This document shows positions 7,288 through 14,574 of a DNA stretch of 64,000 nucleotides, piece by piece. A program made the translations under genes and the position numbers. This stretch comes from Danxiaibacter flavus. Its GTDB lineage: Bacteria > Bacteroidota > Bacteroidia > Chitinophagales > Chitinophagaceae. Below the pieces are notes generated by a model that saw only the letters and a list, made by a program, of their open reading frames with translations, had not been told where the DNA came from and made no database searches. How positions within the stretch are numbered: the stretch's first letter is position 1; the number at the start of each line of letters is the position of its first letter. The stretch lies in contig NZ_JAULBC010000004.1 in NCBI RefSeq assembly GCF_041060425.1, positions 434,001-498,000 of the forward strand. The letters are read 5' to 3'.

Positions 7288-7360
7288 TATTGGGTGGTGC
7301 AAATGGTTAGCATTTCAGATTTTGACTCTGAAGATGCGGGTTCAAATCCGGCCCCAATAA
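7288..7360 (+). tRNA. tRNA-Gln (UUG)
   Basis: Acceptor TATTGGG/CCCAATA is perfect. The anticodon loop TTTTGAC gives TTG. The T stem GCGGG/CCGGC contains one G-G mismatch, which is unusual. CCA is not encoded. Confidence 0.88.
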
Positions 7361-7367
7361 CAAACAT

Positions 7368-7439
7368 GTTGGCTTTAGCTTAACTGGCAAAGCGCCACAC
7401 TGTGGATGTGGAGAACAGGGTTCGAGTCCCGGAGTCAAC
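7368..7439 (+). tRNA. tRNA-His (GUG)
   Basis: An eight-bp acceptor including the extra G(-1):C73 pair that is diagnostic of histidine tRNA. Anticodon stem CCACA/TGTGG with loop CTGTGGA, anticodon GTG. Confidence 0.9.
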
Positions 7440-7445
7440 CAAAAC

Positions 7446-7518
7446 TGACCTGTAGCTCAATGGTAAGAGCGGTTGCCTTATACGCAAAAGGTTACCGGTT
7501 CAAGTCCGGTCAGGTCAA
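7446..7518 (+). tRNA. tRNA-Ile (UAU)
   Basis: Acceptor TGACCTG/CAGGTCA is perfect. The anticodon loop CTTATAC gives TAT, which reads AUA directly. Most bacteria read AUA with a lysidine-modified CAU tRNA, so this species is notable. The first anticodon-stem pair is a G-A mismatch. Confidence 0.8.
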
Positions 7519-7538
7519 CAGTATACAAATACACATAA

Positions 7539-7611
7539 GATCTCGTGGCTCAACTGGCAGAGTAATCGGCTTTTAACCGATAGGTTCCGGGTTCAAATCC
7601 CGGCGGGATCA
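7539..7611 (+). tRNA. tRNA-Lys (UUU)
   Basis: Acceptor GATCTCG/CGGGATC, anticodon stem ATCGG/CCGAT with loop CTTTTAA, anticodon TTT, and a strong T stem CCGGG/CCCGG. Confidence 0.92.
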
Positions 7612-7615
7612 CGAA

Positions 7616-7687
7616 GGATGAATAGCTCAATGGCAGAGCTGCGGCTTGTTAAGCCGATGGTTGAAAGTTCGAATCTTTCTTCATCCG
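7616..7687 (+). tRNA. tRNA-Asn (GUU)
   Basis: Acceptor GGATGAA/TTCATCC, anticodon loop TTGTTAA with anticodon GTT. As in the Ile tRNA, the outer anticodon-stem pair is G-A. Confidence 0.88.
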
Positions 7688-7693
7688 CAATGA

Positions 7694-7777
7694 GTGAGTG
7701 CGACGAAGCTGGAGAGCCGTGGCGGTCTGTAAAACCGTTGCCTTCGGGATAAATAAGTTCGAATCTTATCACTCACA
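7694..7777 (+). tRNA. tRNA-Tyr (GUA)
   Basis: Acceptor GTGAGTG/CACTCAC, anticodon stem GCGGT/ACCGT with loop CTGTAAA, anticodon GTA, and the long variable arm expected of a bacterial tyrosine tRNA. Confidence 0.92.
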
Positions 7778-7780
7778 CTT

Positions 7781-7863
7781 GGAGAGCGTCCGGTTGGTCG
7801 AGGACACTGTCTTGAAAACAGTCAGCCTTTTAGGGTCCGGGGGTTCGAATCCCTCTCTCTCCG
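7781..7863 (+). tRNA. tRNA-Ser (UGA)
   Basis: A class II tRNA with a long variable arm. Anticodon stem ACTGT/ACAGT with loop CTTGAAA, anticodon TGA. The acceptor has six good pairs and a C-T mismatch at the seventh. Confidence 0.88.
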
Positions 7864-7885
7864 CCTTTAAATATAAGAAGCAACA

Positions 7886-7958
7886 GGTGTCTTGGCAGAG
7901 TTGGTCTATGCACCGGACTGAAAATCCGGCTAAGAAGGTTCGATTCCTTTGGACACCA
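7886..7958 (+). tRNA. tRNA-Phe (GAA)
   Basis: Acceptor GGTGTCT/GGACACC, anticodon stem CCGGA/TCCGG with loop CTGAAAA, anticodon GAA. Last intact tRNA of the array. A 12-base piece of its 5' end and flank (CAACAGGTGTCT) is repeated at 8875-8886. Confidence 0.92.
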
Positions 7959-7987
7959 CTTATGAAGAAAATGTAAAAAAGCATGCT

Positions 7988-8473
7988 ATGGAACAGAATC
8001 AACGATGGCGGAAACTGAGTGGGCAAAGGGTTTACATTCCTATTACTGAAGAAGTAGCAAACACTTTGTCAAAGGAAATATCCGCAGGCAATGAAATGAA
8101 AGTTTGTATTGGCACAGACAGCCAGGTGAAGGGCGATGAAACAGAATTTGCTACGGTAATTGTTTTCATTCGTAAAGGCAAAGGAGGTTTTATGTACTTA
8201 CGCAATGAGATTACCAGTCAGAAAATGCATATCAAACAAAGGATGTTAACAGAAGCCAGCAAAAGCATTGAAGTTGCCTACGCACTATGCGGCATTTTTT
8301 CAAAATATGGCGTGGATCTGGAAGTTCATGCTGATATCAATACCAACCCTACATTCAAAAGCAATGGTGCATTGAAAGATGCTATGAGCTTCATTACAGG
8401 AATGGGATTTGTTTTTAAAGCAAAACCTGAAGCGTTTGCAAGTTCAAGCTGCGCGAATAAAGTTGTTCAATAA
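7988..8473 (+). CDS. YkuK/DUF458-type RNase H-like protein
   Basis: A cytoplasmic protein of about 161 residues. It resembles the YkuK (DUF458) family, predicted to have an RNase H-like fold. The strand-1 motif CIGTDSQ puts the first acidic residue at about D44, and EVHADINTNPTFKS further on carries another conserved acidic segment. The ATG at 7988 is preferred because longer frames begin inside tRNA-Phe. The gene begins 29 bp after the tRNA array and so is probably on the same transcript. The substrate is unknown. Its place between tRNAs and tRNA-like segments suggests RNA processing, but that is inference. Confidence 0.75.
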   Translation: MEQNQRWRKLSGQRVYIPITEEVANTLSKEISAGNEMKVCIGTDSQVKGDETEFATVIVFIRKGKGGFMYLRNEITSQKMHIKQRMLTEASKSIEVAYALCGIFSKYGVDLEVHADINTNPTFKSNGALKDAMSFITGMGFVFKAKPEAFASSSCANKVVQ

Positions 8474-8585
8474 GATTTTTAAAATAATTGTTCATCAACT
8501 CTACATTGGGTAATGAACATAAAGGCTTGCTTAACGGCAAGAAGGGAATTGGCATGTTTCAGCAAACCGGATGTGTGTTTTATTA

Positions 8586-8686
8586 CACCATAGTGCAGCG
8601 GTAGTAACCTGCTGTATGCTGTTGCGTTAATATGCAATTTCCTCCAATAACACTGTGTGTCCGGGGTTCAAGTCCCCGCGGGGCAA
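8586..8686 (+). pseudogene. chimeric tRNA-like segment 1
   Basis: A D-arm-like element (GCAG/CTGC, 8595-8612) is followed about 50 nt later by a perfect T arm (CGGGG / CCCCG, loop TTCAAGT) and a 3' acceptor strand CGGGGCA. No matching 5' acceptor strand and no normal anticodon arm exist. It is either a decayed tRNA or a tRNA-mimicking RNA. Confidence 0.55.
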
Positions 8687-8687
8687 T

Positions 8688-8749
8688 TGCCTTGTAGCTC
8701 AGTTGGTAGAGCAACAGCTTCCATGCAGGTTCGAATCCTGCTCCGCTGA
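8688..8749 (+). pseudogene. truncated tRNA-like segment 2
   Basis: A perfect D arm (GCTC...GAGC) and T arm (GCAGG / CCTGC with TTCGAAT) are joined by an anticodon arm that lacks its 3' strand and by no variable loop, as if about 15 nt had been deleted. The acceptor strands do not pair. Confidence 0.55.
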
Positions 8750-8900
8750 AAACGGGTAGCCTAATGGCAGGTAAAGCAGGGAAGTCCGCTGCTTCCAAAA
8801 AAATGGCGATTTACTTAAAGTATGGACCGTTCTGTGTCGTTTGCTTTAACGCGTGTGTGCACGCAAAGCAATGGCAACAGGTGTCTGGCCAGCGTATCAG
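8750..8900 (+). other. further tRNA-derived fragments and hairpin
   Basis: 8750-8800 starts like a tRNA (GGGTAGCCTAATGGCAGG) and ends in an AAGCAG/CTGCTT hairpin. At 8843-8869 a compact hairpin (GCTTT, GCGTG, TGTG loop, CACGC, AAAGC) follows. 8875-8886 repeats the 12 bases CAACAGGTGTCT found at the 5' side of tRNA-Phe. The stretch up to 9073 holds no convincing ORF. Confidence 0.45.
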
Positions 8901-9073
8901 GCTAAAGTATTAAGCAGCAAAGCTCTTTTATCTTGCTCAAATGGAATTGACAAGAGACTCGGAAAACTGCTTTGATCAATCATACGGCAGCTGATATCCG
9001 CCATGTACAGGTTAAGAACGGTCGTGCTTTAATATCAGGAAAAATTATTCAGAAGATATATAAAAACACAGAC

Positions 9074-10174
9074 ATGAAAAATGTAAGAGTGAATGCCTAC
9101 CAGGTTGGTTTGGTATTCAAACGTGGCGTATATCAACGCCTGTTGAAAGAAGGGAGCTACTGGTTTTGGGGTTTGGAAAATATCGTATTGTTTGATTTAA
9201 CAAAACCATTTATCGCTCCTGTTGAGTTAAATATTCTGTTACAAGATGCTTATATCGCAGAGATGCTGGAGATTGTAATCGTCGGTGATAATGAAATCGC
9301 GTTGCAGTATGAAGATGGATTGCTGAAACAAGTGCTGACCACTGGTAGATATGCTTATTGGAAAAATGCTATTCAACGCACTTTTGTTCGCGCTGATATT
9401 AGCAAGGTAGAAATAACCGAACCAATTGAAAGATCGGTTCTGCAAAATAAATTGCTGGCTAACTATGTACGCAGCTTAACTGTAGAAGGTTATGAGCAGG
9501 CAATTCTTTTCGTTGACGGAAAATATGTACAAACCATTTCTGGTGGCGTATATTATTGGTGGAAGAATGCAATCTCTGTATCTATTGGTAAAGTGGATAA
9601 GCGTCAGGCACAATTGGAAATAAACGGCCAGGAAATAATAACCAGGGATAAGGCAACATTGCGAATCAACGCATGGGCGCAGTACAAAGTTATCGACATA
9701 GAAAAAGCTCTTCTGCAAAATAAGGAGTACGATAAGCAATTGTACATTTCTTTCCAGTTGGCATTGCGGGAATACATTGCAGGCTATGGATTTGACGAAC
9801 TGCTTGAAAAGAAAGAAAGCATTGCTCCTTTTGTATTGGAACGTGTAAAAGAAAACGCGATAGTGCTGGGAGTAGAAGTTACAGGCTTTGGCATCAGGGA
9901 TATTATATTGCCCGGCGATATAAAAGAGATAATGAACCATGTGCTGGTTGCAGAGAAAAAAGCACAGGCAAATACCATTATGCGAAGAGAAGAAACAGCG
10001 AGCACAAGAAGCCTGTTGAATACTGCTAAACTAATGGAAGAAAATAAAATGTTATGGAAGCTGAAAGAAATGGAGTATGTTGAAAAAATTTCAGAAAAAA
10101 TCAATAACATCAGCGTAAATGGTAACGGCGCTTTAATAGAACAATTGAAATCCATCTTTATAGCTAAGAATTAA
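9074..10174 (+). CDS. SPFH/Band 7 (slipin-like) protein
   Basis: A protein of about 366 residues with an SPFH-type core. A duplicated N-terminal beta region (VGLVFKRGVYQRLL and later QAILFVDGKYVQTI) is followed by the Band 7 block around DKATLRINAWAQYKV and the LGVEVTGFGIRDIILP strand-helix typical of slipins. The C-terminal third is helical and charged. No clear N-terminal membrane anchor is seen, so membrane attachment is uncertain. The start is the ATG at 9074; the open frame extends upstream to a TTG at 8972 through tRNA-like DNA. SPFH proteins scaffold membrane complexes. Here the gene closes the tRNA-bank operon and is followed by a terminator. Confidence 0.85.
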   Translation: MKNVRVNAYQVGLVFKRGVYQRLLKEGSYWFWGLENIVLFDLTKPFIAPVELNILLQDAYIAEMLEIVIVGDNEIALQYEDGLLKQVLTTGRYAYWKNAIQRTFVRADISKVEITEPIERSVLQNKLLANYVRSLTVEGYEQAILFVDGKYVQTISGGVYYWWKNAISVSIGKVDKRQAQLEINGQEIITRDKATLRINAWAQYKVIDIEKALLQNKEYDKQLYISFQLALREYIAGYGFDELLEKKESIAPFVLERVKENAIVLGVEVTGFGIRDIILPGDIKEIMNHVLVAEKKAQANTIMRREETASTRSLLNTAKLMEENKMLWKLKEMEYVEKISEKINNISVNGNGALIEQLKSIFIAKN

Positions 10175-10180
10175 AAATAA

Positions 10181-10205
10181 CATCCGGCTCTGGCCGGATG
10201 TTTGA
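10181..10205 (+). terminator. terminator of the tRNA-bank operon
   Basis: CATCCGGC and GCCGGATG (10181-10200) form an 8-bp stem with a 4-nt loop, followed by a short T run, 7 bp after the SPFH stop codon. Confidence 0.7.
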
Positions 10206-10249
10206 GTTTCTCCGCAAGGTTTCACAGCTGACCAAAGCGGTATGCCGGA

Positions 10250-11266
10250 TCAGCCTGATTTTTGTTCCCTTTTTTTCAGCTCATGTAACTGCCGGTCGTT
10301 TTCTATCAGCTTTTTGAGTTCCGCCTCTTCCGGCAAATACAACAGGTATTTACTGGCAAAGAGCTGCCGGTTTTCAGCTAACATAGAATACTTAACGATA
10401 GTTTCATCTTTTTCAGAACATAGCAAAAGTCCAATTGTGGGATTGTCTCCGTCAGTCGTTTTCAGGTCATCATACATACGTCTGTACATGTCCATCTGGC
10501 CAATGTCCTGGTGACTCAGTTTACCTCTTTTTAAATCAATCAAAACAAAGCATTTCAGATAATAATTATAAAATACCAGGTCAATAAAATAATCCGAACT
10601 GTCGGTCACGATATGCTGTTGACGAGCCACAAAAGCAAATCCTTTACCCAGCTCCATCAAAAATTGCTGCAAATGAGTTGTCACAGCATCTTCTAAATCT
10701 TTCTCTAAAGGCAGATTTTGACCCGAGAGTCCCGCAAACTCAAGTATATATGGATCTTTGATCAGGTCATTGACTGAAAAGGACTCTGCTAAAGACTGTT
10801 TTTGGGCTTGTTTTACATTTCGCTCAAAATATAAGCTTTGAATATTCCGGTCTAGTGTACGGCTGTTCCAATTACCTTGAATAGCTTCGTTTATATAATA
10901 TGATCTTTTTTCGGACGTTTCCTGCCTGCTTATAATACGATAATGAGTCCAACTCAATTCGGTACGCACTGCGTTCCAAATTGGAAACGAGCTGTAAAAA
11001 GCCCGCATATTATTCAAATTACGTTCATCAAATCCTTTTCCAAATTCCAGTGTAAGCTGTACGCTCAGATTTTTCAGAATAGCCTTGCCATATTCCGCAC
11101 GGGCATTGCCATTTTGTTCGTCCTGAACAATCAGTTTCCCAATCTGCCAATATGTGCTTAACAGTACGCTGTTAATTGATTTGAGTGTTTGTCTGCGGGA
11201 TTCAACAATAATGCTCTTAATCTCATCGAATAAAGACTGTGACATTTTTAAGGTTTTGGGGTTCAT
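10250..11266 (-). CDS. DUF1016 (YhcG-type) PDDEXK nuclease
   Basis: A 338-residue protein with the two parts of the YhcG family: an N-terminal helical DUF1016 domain (about residues 10-150, containing YWQIGKLIVQ and the FDERNLNNMRAFY segment) and a C-terminal PDDEXK nuclease domain. The catalytic pattern D229...D244-L-K246 (FIDLVFY, then VLIDLKRG) is intact, followed by Q256 and Y261. It stands alone, convergent with the SPFH gene. Such genes are often accessory and linked to restriction or mobile DNA, which fits a position beside a tRNA array. The biological target is unknown. MSQSLFDE at residue 8 is an alternative start. Confidence 0.88.
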   Translation of the reverse strand: MNPKTLKMSQSLFDEIKSIIVESRRQTLKSINSVLLSTYWQIGKLIVQDEQNGNARAEYGKAILKNLSVQLTLEFGKGFDERNLNNMRAFYSSFPIWNAVRTELSWTHYRIISRQETSEKRSYYINEAIQGNWNSRTLDRNIQSLYFERNVKQAQKQSLAESFSVNDLIKDPYILEFAGLSGQNLPLEKDLEDAVTTHLQQFLMELGKGFAFVARQQHIVTDSSDYFIDLVFYNYYLKCFVLIDLKRGKLSHQDIGQMDMYRRMYDDLKTTDGDNPTIGLLLCSEKDETIVKYSMLAENRQLFASKYLLYLPEEAELKKLIENDRQLHELKKREQKSG

Positions 11267-11472
11267 TAATAATCATGCGTTGAGCATTCAGGCAAATATA
11301 TTATCAATTTTTATCATGATGAGGATTATTTAATTCTTCAAATTCGCCGTTCATCAAATTTTATCACCGTTCATCCTAAGTGAAAAAATTTCAAACAAAT
11401 TTAATTACTTCAAAATCAAATAGTTATTACATTATAGAATACTGCCTCATACCCATTACTGAAAAAAAACTG

Positions 11473-11493
11473 GTACTATGTGTTGCATAGTAC
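11473..11493. promoter_or_regulatory. palindromic operator and promoter of the PadR/PspC operon
   Basis: GTACTATG (11473-11480) and CATAGTAC (11486-11493) are perfect inverted repeats around TGTTG. The TTG in the centre (11483-11485) lies 20 bp before CATCTTTG (11506-11513), so the palindrome covers the -33 element. This is the expected site for autorepression by the PadR protein encoded 84 bp downstream. The remaining upstream DNA from 11267 is AT-rich without a gene. Confidence 0.65.
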
Positions 11494-11576
11494 TAAAATT
11501 TACCCCATCTTTGTGTTGTCAATGAAACAAAACACCGCGAAAGCGGAGAAACAATAAAAAAATAAAAACCCCGGAT

Positions 11577-11942
11577 ATGGATATTCAAAACACACAAAGC
11601 CAAATGAGGAAAGGGGTATTGGAGTTTTGCATTCTATCAATTATTAGAAAAGGAGAAGTTTATCCGAGTGATATTGTTGATAGCATGAAAGCGGCCAACC
11701 TTCAAATCCTGGAAGGAACCCTCTATCCGCTCTTAACCAGGTTAAAAAATGCGGGGCTTCTCACCTACAGATGGGTTGAAAGCAGCTCCGGACCCCCACG
11801 CAAATATTTCAGCATGACTGACAAAGGACTTGAGTTTTACAATGAACTGGAAAGAACCTGGCAGGAACTGGCTGACGCGGTAGATGCAATCACAACCCAA
11901 ACCAACGGACAACTAACAGAAACTCCCAACACTAACCAATAA
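11577..11942 (+). CDS. PadR-family transcriptional regulator
   Basis: A 121-residue winged-helix repressor. The family block KGVLEFCILSIIRKGEVYPSDI is followed by ILEGTLYPLLTRLKNAGLL, the recognition helix and wing, and RKYFSMTDKGLEF. The short C-terminal helix fits the small PadR class that dimerises through it. It lies 10 bp before a PspC-domain gene. This PadR/PspC pair is common in Bacteroidota and is thought to handle envelope stress. A perfect palindrome at its promoter suggests autorepression. Confidence 0.93.
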   Translation: MDIQNTQSQMRKGVLEFCILSIIRKGEVYPSDIVDSMKAANLQILEGTLYPLLTRLKNAGLLTYRWVESSSGPPRKYFSMTDKGLEFYNELERTWQELADAVDAITTQTNGQLTETPNTNQ

Positions 11943-11952
11943 CTTTTATACC

Positions 11953-14154
11953 ATGAAAAAGGTAATCAATATAAACTTTCAAGGCCGGGTGATTCCGATA
12001 GAAGAGGCCGCCTACGACATATTGAAACAGTATGTTGAAAGCCTTCGGAATTTCTTTGCCAACGAGGAAGGACGTGACGAAATAATCAATGACATTGAGG
12101 GTCGTATAGCCGAACTGTTTAGCGAATCCTTAAAAAAAGGTAGTACATGCATTACTGAGGATGATGTAAACGCCATAATCGCCAGCATGGGCCGCCCTGA
12201 AGATTTTGATGATGATGAAACCAAAGTGAAATCTCAGCTTGGCAGCGAGGCAAACAGTCATTCTGCTAACAGTGGCTCATACAGTGGCAGCAAACAACAA
12301 TCTGAAACTTATACATCTACAGGGCGTGGACGCTTGTATCGTGACGAAGATGATAAAATTTTAGGTGGTGTTTGTGCCGGCCTGGCAAACTACCTTAGAA
12401 TTGATCCGGCTATTGTCCGTATTCTTTTCGCGGTAATAACCATCGGCGGGTTTGGAGCAGGCTTCCTTATCTATATATTAATGTGGATCATCCTCCCAAA
12501 GCGTACGCTGCAAAGGGAGGAAATAAGAAAGCGTCTTTTTCGTAACCCGGAGGATAAGGTAATTGCGGGTGTTGCGAGCGGTATCGCTGCTTATTTTGAC
12601 ATTGCCGTTTGGATCCCCCGGTTAATATTCGCTTTCCCGCTGTTGTTGGGTATTATCACCTCTATTTTCAGAAATATCTTCTGGCATTTTGATCCTTTCC
12701 CCGGTGTGATATTCGGATCATTCGGAAGTACGCTGTTTATTATATATGTAATTCTATGGGCTTTAATTCCTGAAGCAAATACAGCTTCTGAAAAACTGGA
12801 AATGCGTGGCGAAAAAGTAGACCTTAATACCATAAAAAACACCATCCAGGAAGACCTTTCAGGTTTTAAGACCCGCGCTGAAAAATGGGGAACTGAATTT
12901 AAGGATAAAGCCCAGCAAATGGGTTCTGAAATAGGCGCGACAGCAAAAAAAAATGGCAGCAGAATTGGGCACGTAATAGGCATCATTTTTAAAGCTTTCT
13001 TTCTCTTCATCGCTGGTGTTATTGCCTTCGCGTTACTCGTGGCTTTAATTGGTATGATCATAGGTGGTGTAAGTGTAATGCCTCTGAAAACCTTCTTCCT
13101 TGATGGTTTTAATCAAACCTCACTTGCCTGGGCCACTGTACTGCTGTTCTTAGGTGTACCTATCTTAGGCTTCTTCACCTGGCTGGTAAGAAGAATTCTG
13201 AGAGTGAGATCTAAAAACCCTTACCTGGGTTATATATTCAGCGGTTTGTGGGTGATTGGTTTGATCTGCGCTATTTGTCTTGCTGCTTCTATAGCCCGCA
13301 GCTACAGAACAAAGAGTGGAGTTGAAGAAAAAGTAAGTCTTGTGCAGCCCACCAGCAACAAACTGTTCGTGACCACTCCAAGGATCTCTTACAACTTTGA
13401 AGGTAGCGACTGGTACGGCATTCACTGGGATGATGATGGTCTCTTTTACGGAATTAATGAAGACAGCCTGATCATGCGCACCGTTAGAGTGAGTGTTGTA
13501 AAAAGCAACGATAAAGACTATCACCTGCAAATGGTAAAATTCAGTCACGGTATCAATCCTGCAATCGCCAGAAACAATGCACAAAAAATAGATTTCAGGA
13601 TAAACCAGGCAGACAGCATACTTACCTTACCCAATGGATTTGCTATCACAAAAAATAACAAATTTCACAACCAACAGGTATTGGTGATCATAGAAGTACC
13701 GGTAGGAAAGAAAATAGAACTGGACGAAAGTATCAATGGCTATAAATGGTTCAATGTAAACTTTAACTACAATCGCAGAAGAGGCTGGAATGTTGAATGG
13801 GAAGACAATTGGAACGAAGGCTATAGCTGGCGCGAAAACACAGAATATGTGATGACTGCTGAAGGACTAAAAAGTACCAAACCTTCTAAGGATGAATTGG
13901 ATGAAAAGCAACGTGACAGCGAAATTCACAAGGACGAACTGGACGAAATTCAACGCCAACGCAAAGAGCTGGATGAAAAACAAAAAGAGCTGGAAAACAA
14001 ATTAAAAGATGATAGCACACGCTACCATTATCAACCCGAAAAACCTGCAGCTCCACAAGAACAGCCAGCTGCACCAAAAGCAAAAGCAGTAAAAACAGCT
14101 TCAATATTTTGGGGAAATCCCTCACAGTATTTAATAGCAAGATTCGCTATATAA
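11953..14154 (+). CDS. membrane protein with two PspC domains
   Basis: A 733-residue inner-membrane protein. Residues 1-95 are a soluble region (MKKVININFQGRVIPIEE ... IEGRIAEL) typical of the Bacteroidota PspC group. Two PspC domains follow: about 126-185 (LYRDEDDKILGGVCAGLA) and about 190-270 (LFRNPEDKVIAGVASGIA). Three more membrane segments lie at roughly 340-440, then a beta-rich extracytoplasmic region, a DELDEKQ-rich charged coiled coil (about 640-695) and a Pro/Ala-rich end. PspC proteins sense envelope or membrane stress. It is co-transcribed with the PadR regulator. Confidence 0.88.
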   Translation: MKKVININFQGRVIPIEEAAYDILKQYVESLRNFFANEEGRDEIINDIEGRIAELFSESLKKGSTCITEDDVNAIIASMGRPEDFDDDETKVKSQLGSEANSHSANSGSYSGSKQQSETYTSTGRGRLYRDEDDKILGGVCAGLANYLRIDPAIVRILFAVITIGGFGAGFLIYILMWIILPKRTLQREEIRKRLFRNPEDKVIAGVASGIAAYFDIAVWIPRLIFAFPLLLGIITSIFRNIFWHFDPFPGVIFGSFGSTLFIIYVILWALIPEANTASEKLEMRGEKVDLNTIKNTIQEDLSGFKTRAEKWGTEFKDKAQQMGSEIGATAKKNGSRIGHVIGIIFKAFFLFIAGVIAFALLVALIGMIIGGVSVMPLKTFFLDGFNQTSLAWATVLLFLGVPILGFFTWLVRRILRVRSKNPYLGYIFSGLWVIGLICAICLAASIARSYRTKSGVEEKVSLVQPTSNKLFVTTPRISYNFEGSDWYGIHWDDDGLFYGINEDSLIMRTVRVSVVKSNDKDYHLQMVKFSHGINPAIARNNAQKIDFRINQADSILTLPNGFAITKNNKFHNQQVLVIIEVPVGKKIELDESINGYKWFNVNFNYNRRRGWNVEWEDNWNEGYSWRENTEYVMTAEGLKSTKPSKDELDEKQRDSEIHKDELDEIQRQRKELDEKQKELENKLKDDSTRYHYQPEKPAAPQEQPAAPKAKAVKTASIFWGNPSQYLIARFAI

Positions 14155-14562
14155 GTCGGTTAAAGTTGGGACAACCAGAAGGACCTTGTTCTCGTTTGAG
14201 GGCAGGGTCTTTTCTTTTGGCTGTGAGCTGTCAGCTATTAGCTCTGAGCTTGGGTATCAGGTTTCAGGCGTCAGGTATCAGGCATAAGATATGAGCTATA
14301 AGGCTTGAGGTATAAGAACGATAGGATGTCTATCAGGTTTAAACTAACATCAGACATTTCCACTACATCGTACACCGTACCCGCCCGAACGTGCCGTCGG
14401 TATGGGCGGGCATCTAACCTCCTACATCAAAAGCCGCCTGCTGCGCCTAAGTACTTCGTAACTCGTACTTCGTACTTAAAATCCCACGCTGTCGCATTTA
14501 ATCACATCAGACATCTAACATCGTACACCGTACATCCAACACCGAACATCGTACATATGCCT
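14155..14562. repeat. repeat-filled gap before rsmA
   Basis: The gap holds AGCTGTC-type heptamers (14221-14250), GTATCAG/GTATGAG heptamers (14255-14320), a hairpin element (14379-14411) and GTACTTC / ACATCGT heptamers (14450-14555). No gene is visible. Confidence 0.6.
14379..14411. repeat. hairpin repeat element, copy 1
   Basis: CCCGCCC and GGGCGGG arms enclose a GAACGTG...GTCGG core. Related copies occur at 24529-24556 and 29818-29846, which makes this a REP-like dispersed palindrome. Confidence 0.55.
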
Positions 14563-14570
14563 TACTTTTG
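14563..14570 (+). promoter_or_regulatory. -7 element of rsmA, implying a leaderless mRNA
   Basis: TACTTTTG matches TAnnTTTG exactly and ends only 4 bp before the ATG at 14575, so transcription would start at or next to the start codon. Confidence 0.5.
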
Positions 14571-14574
14571 TACG

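Noticed and set aside
7769..8026. Minus-strand ORF across tRNA-Ser and tRNA-Phe
   Set aside because: It is the antisense of tRNA genes; the peptide contains the GFEPP and RNRT-type strings known from such false ORFs.
8583..8798. Minus-strand ORF over the tRNA-like segments
   Set aside because: The peptide has GLEPRTH and GAGFEPAW strings, the usual signature of reversed tRNA sequence rather than a protein.
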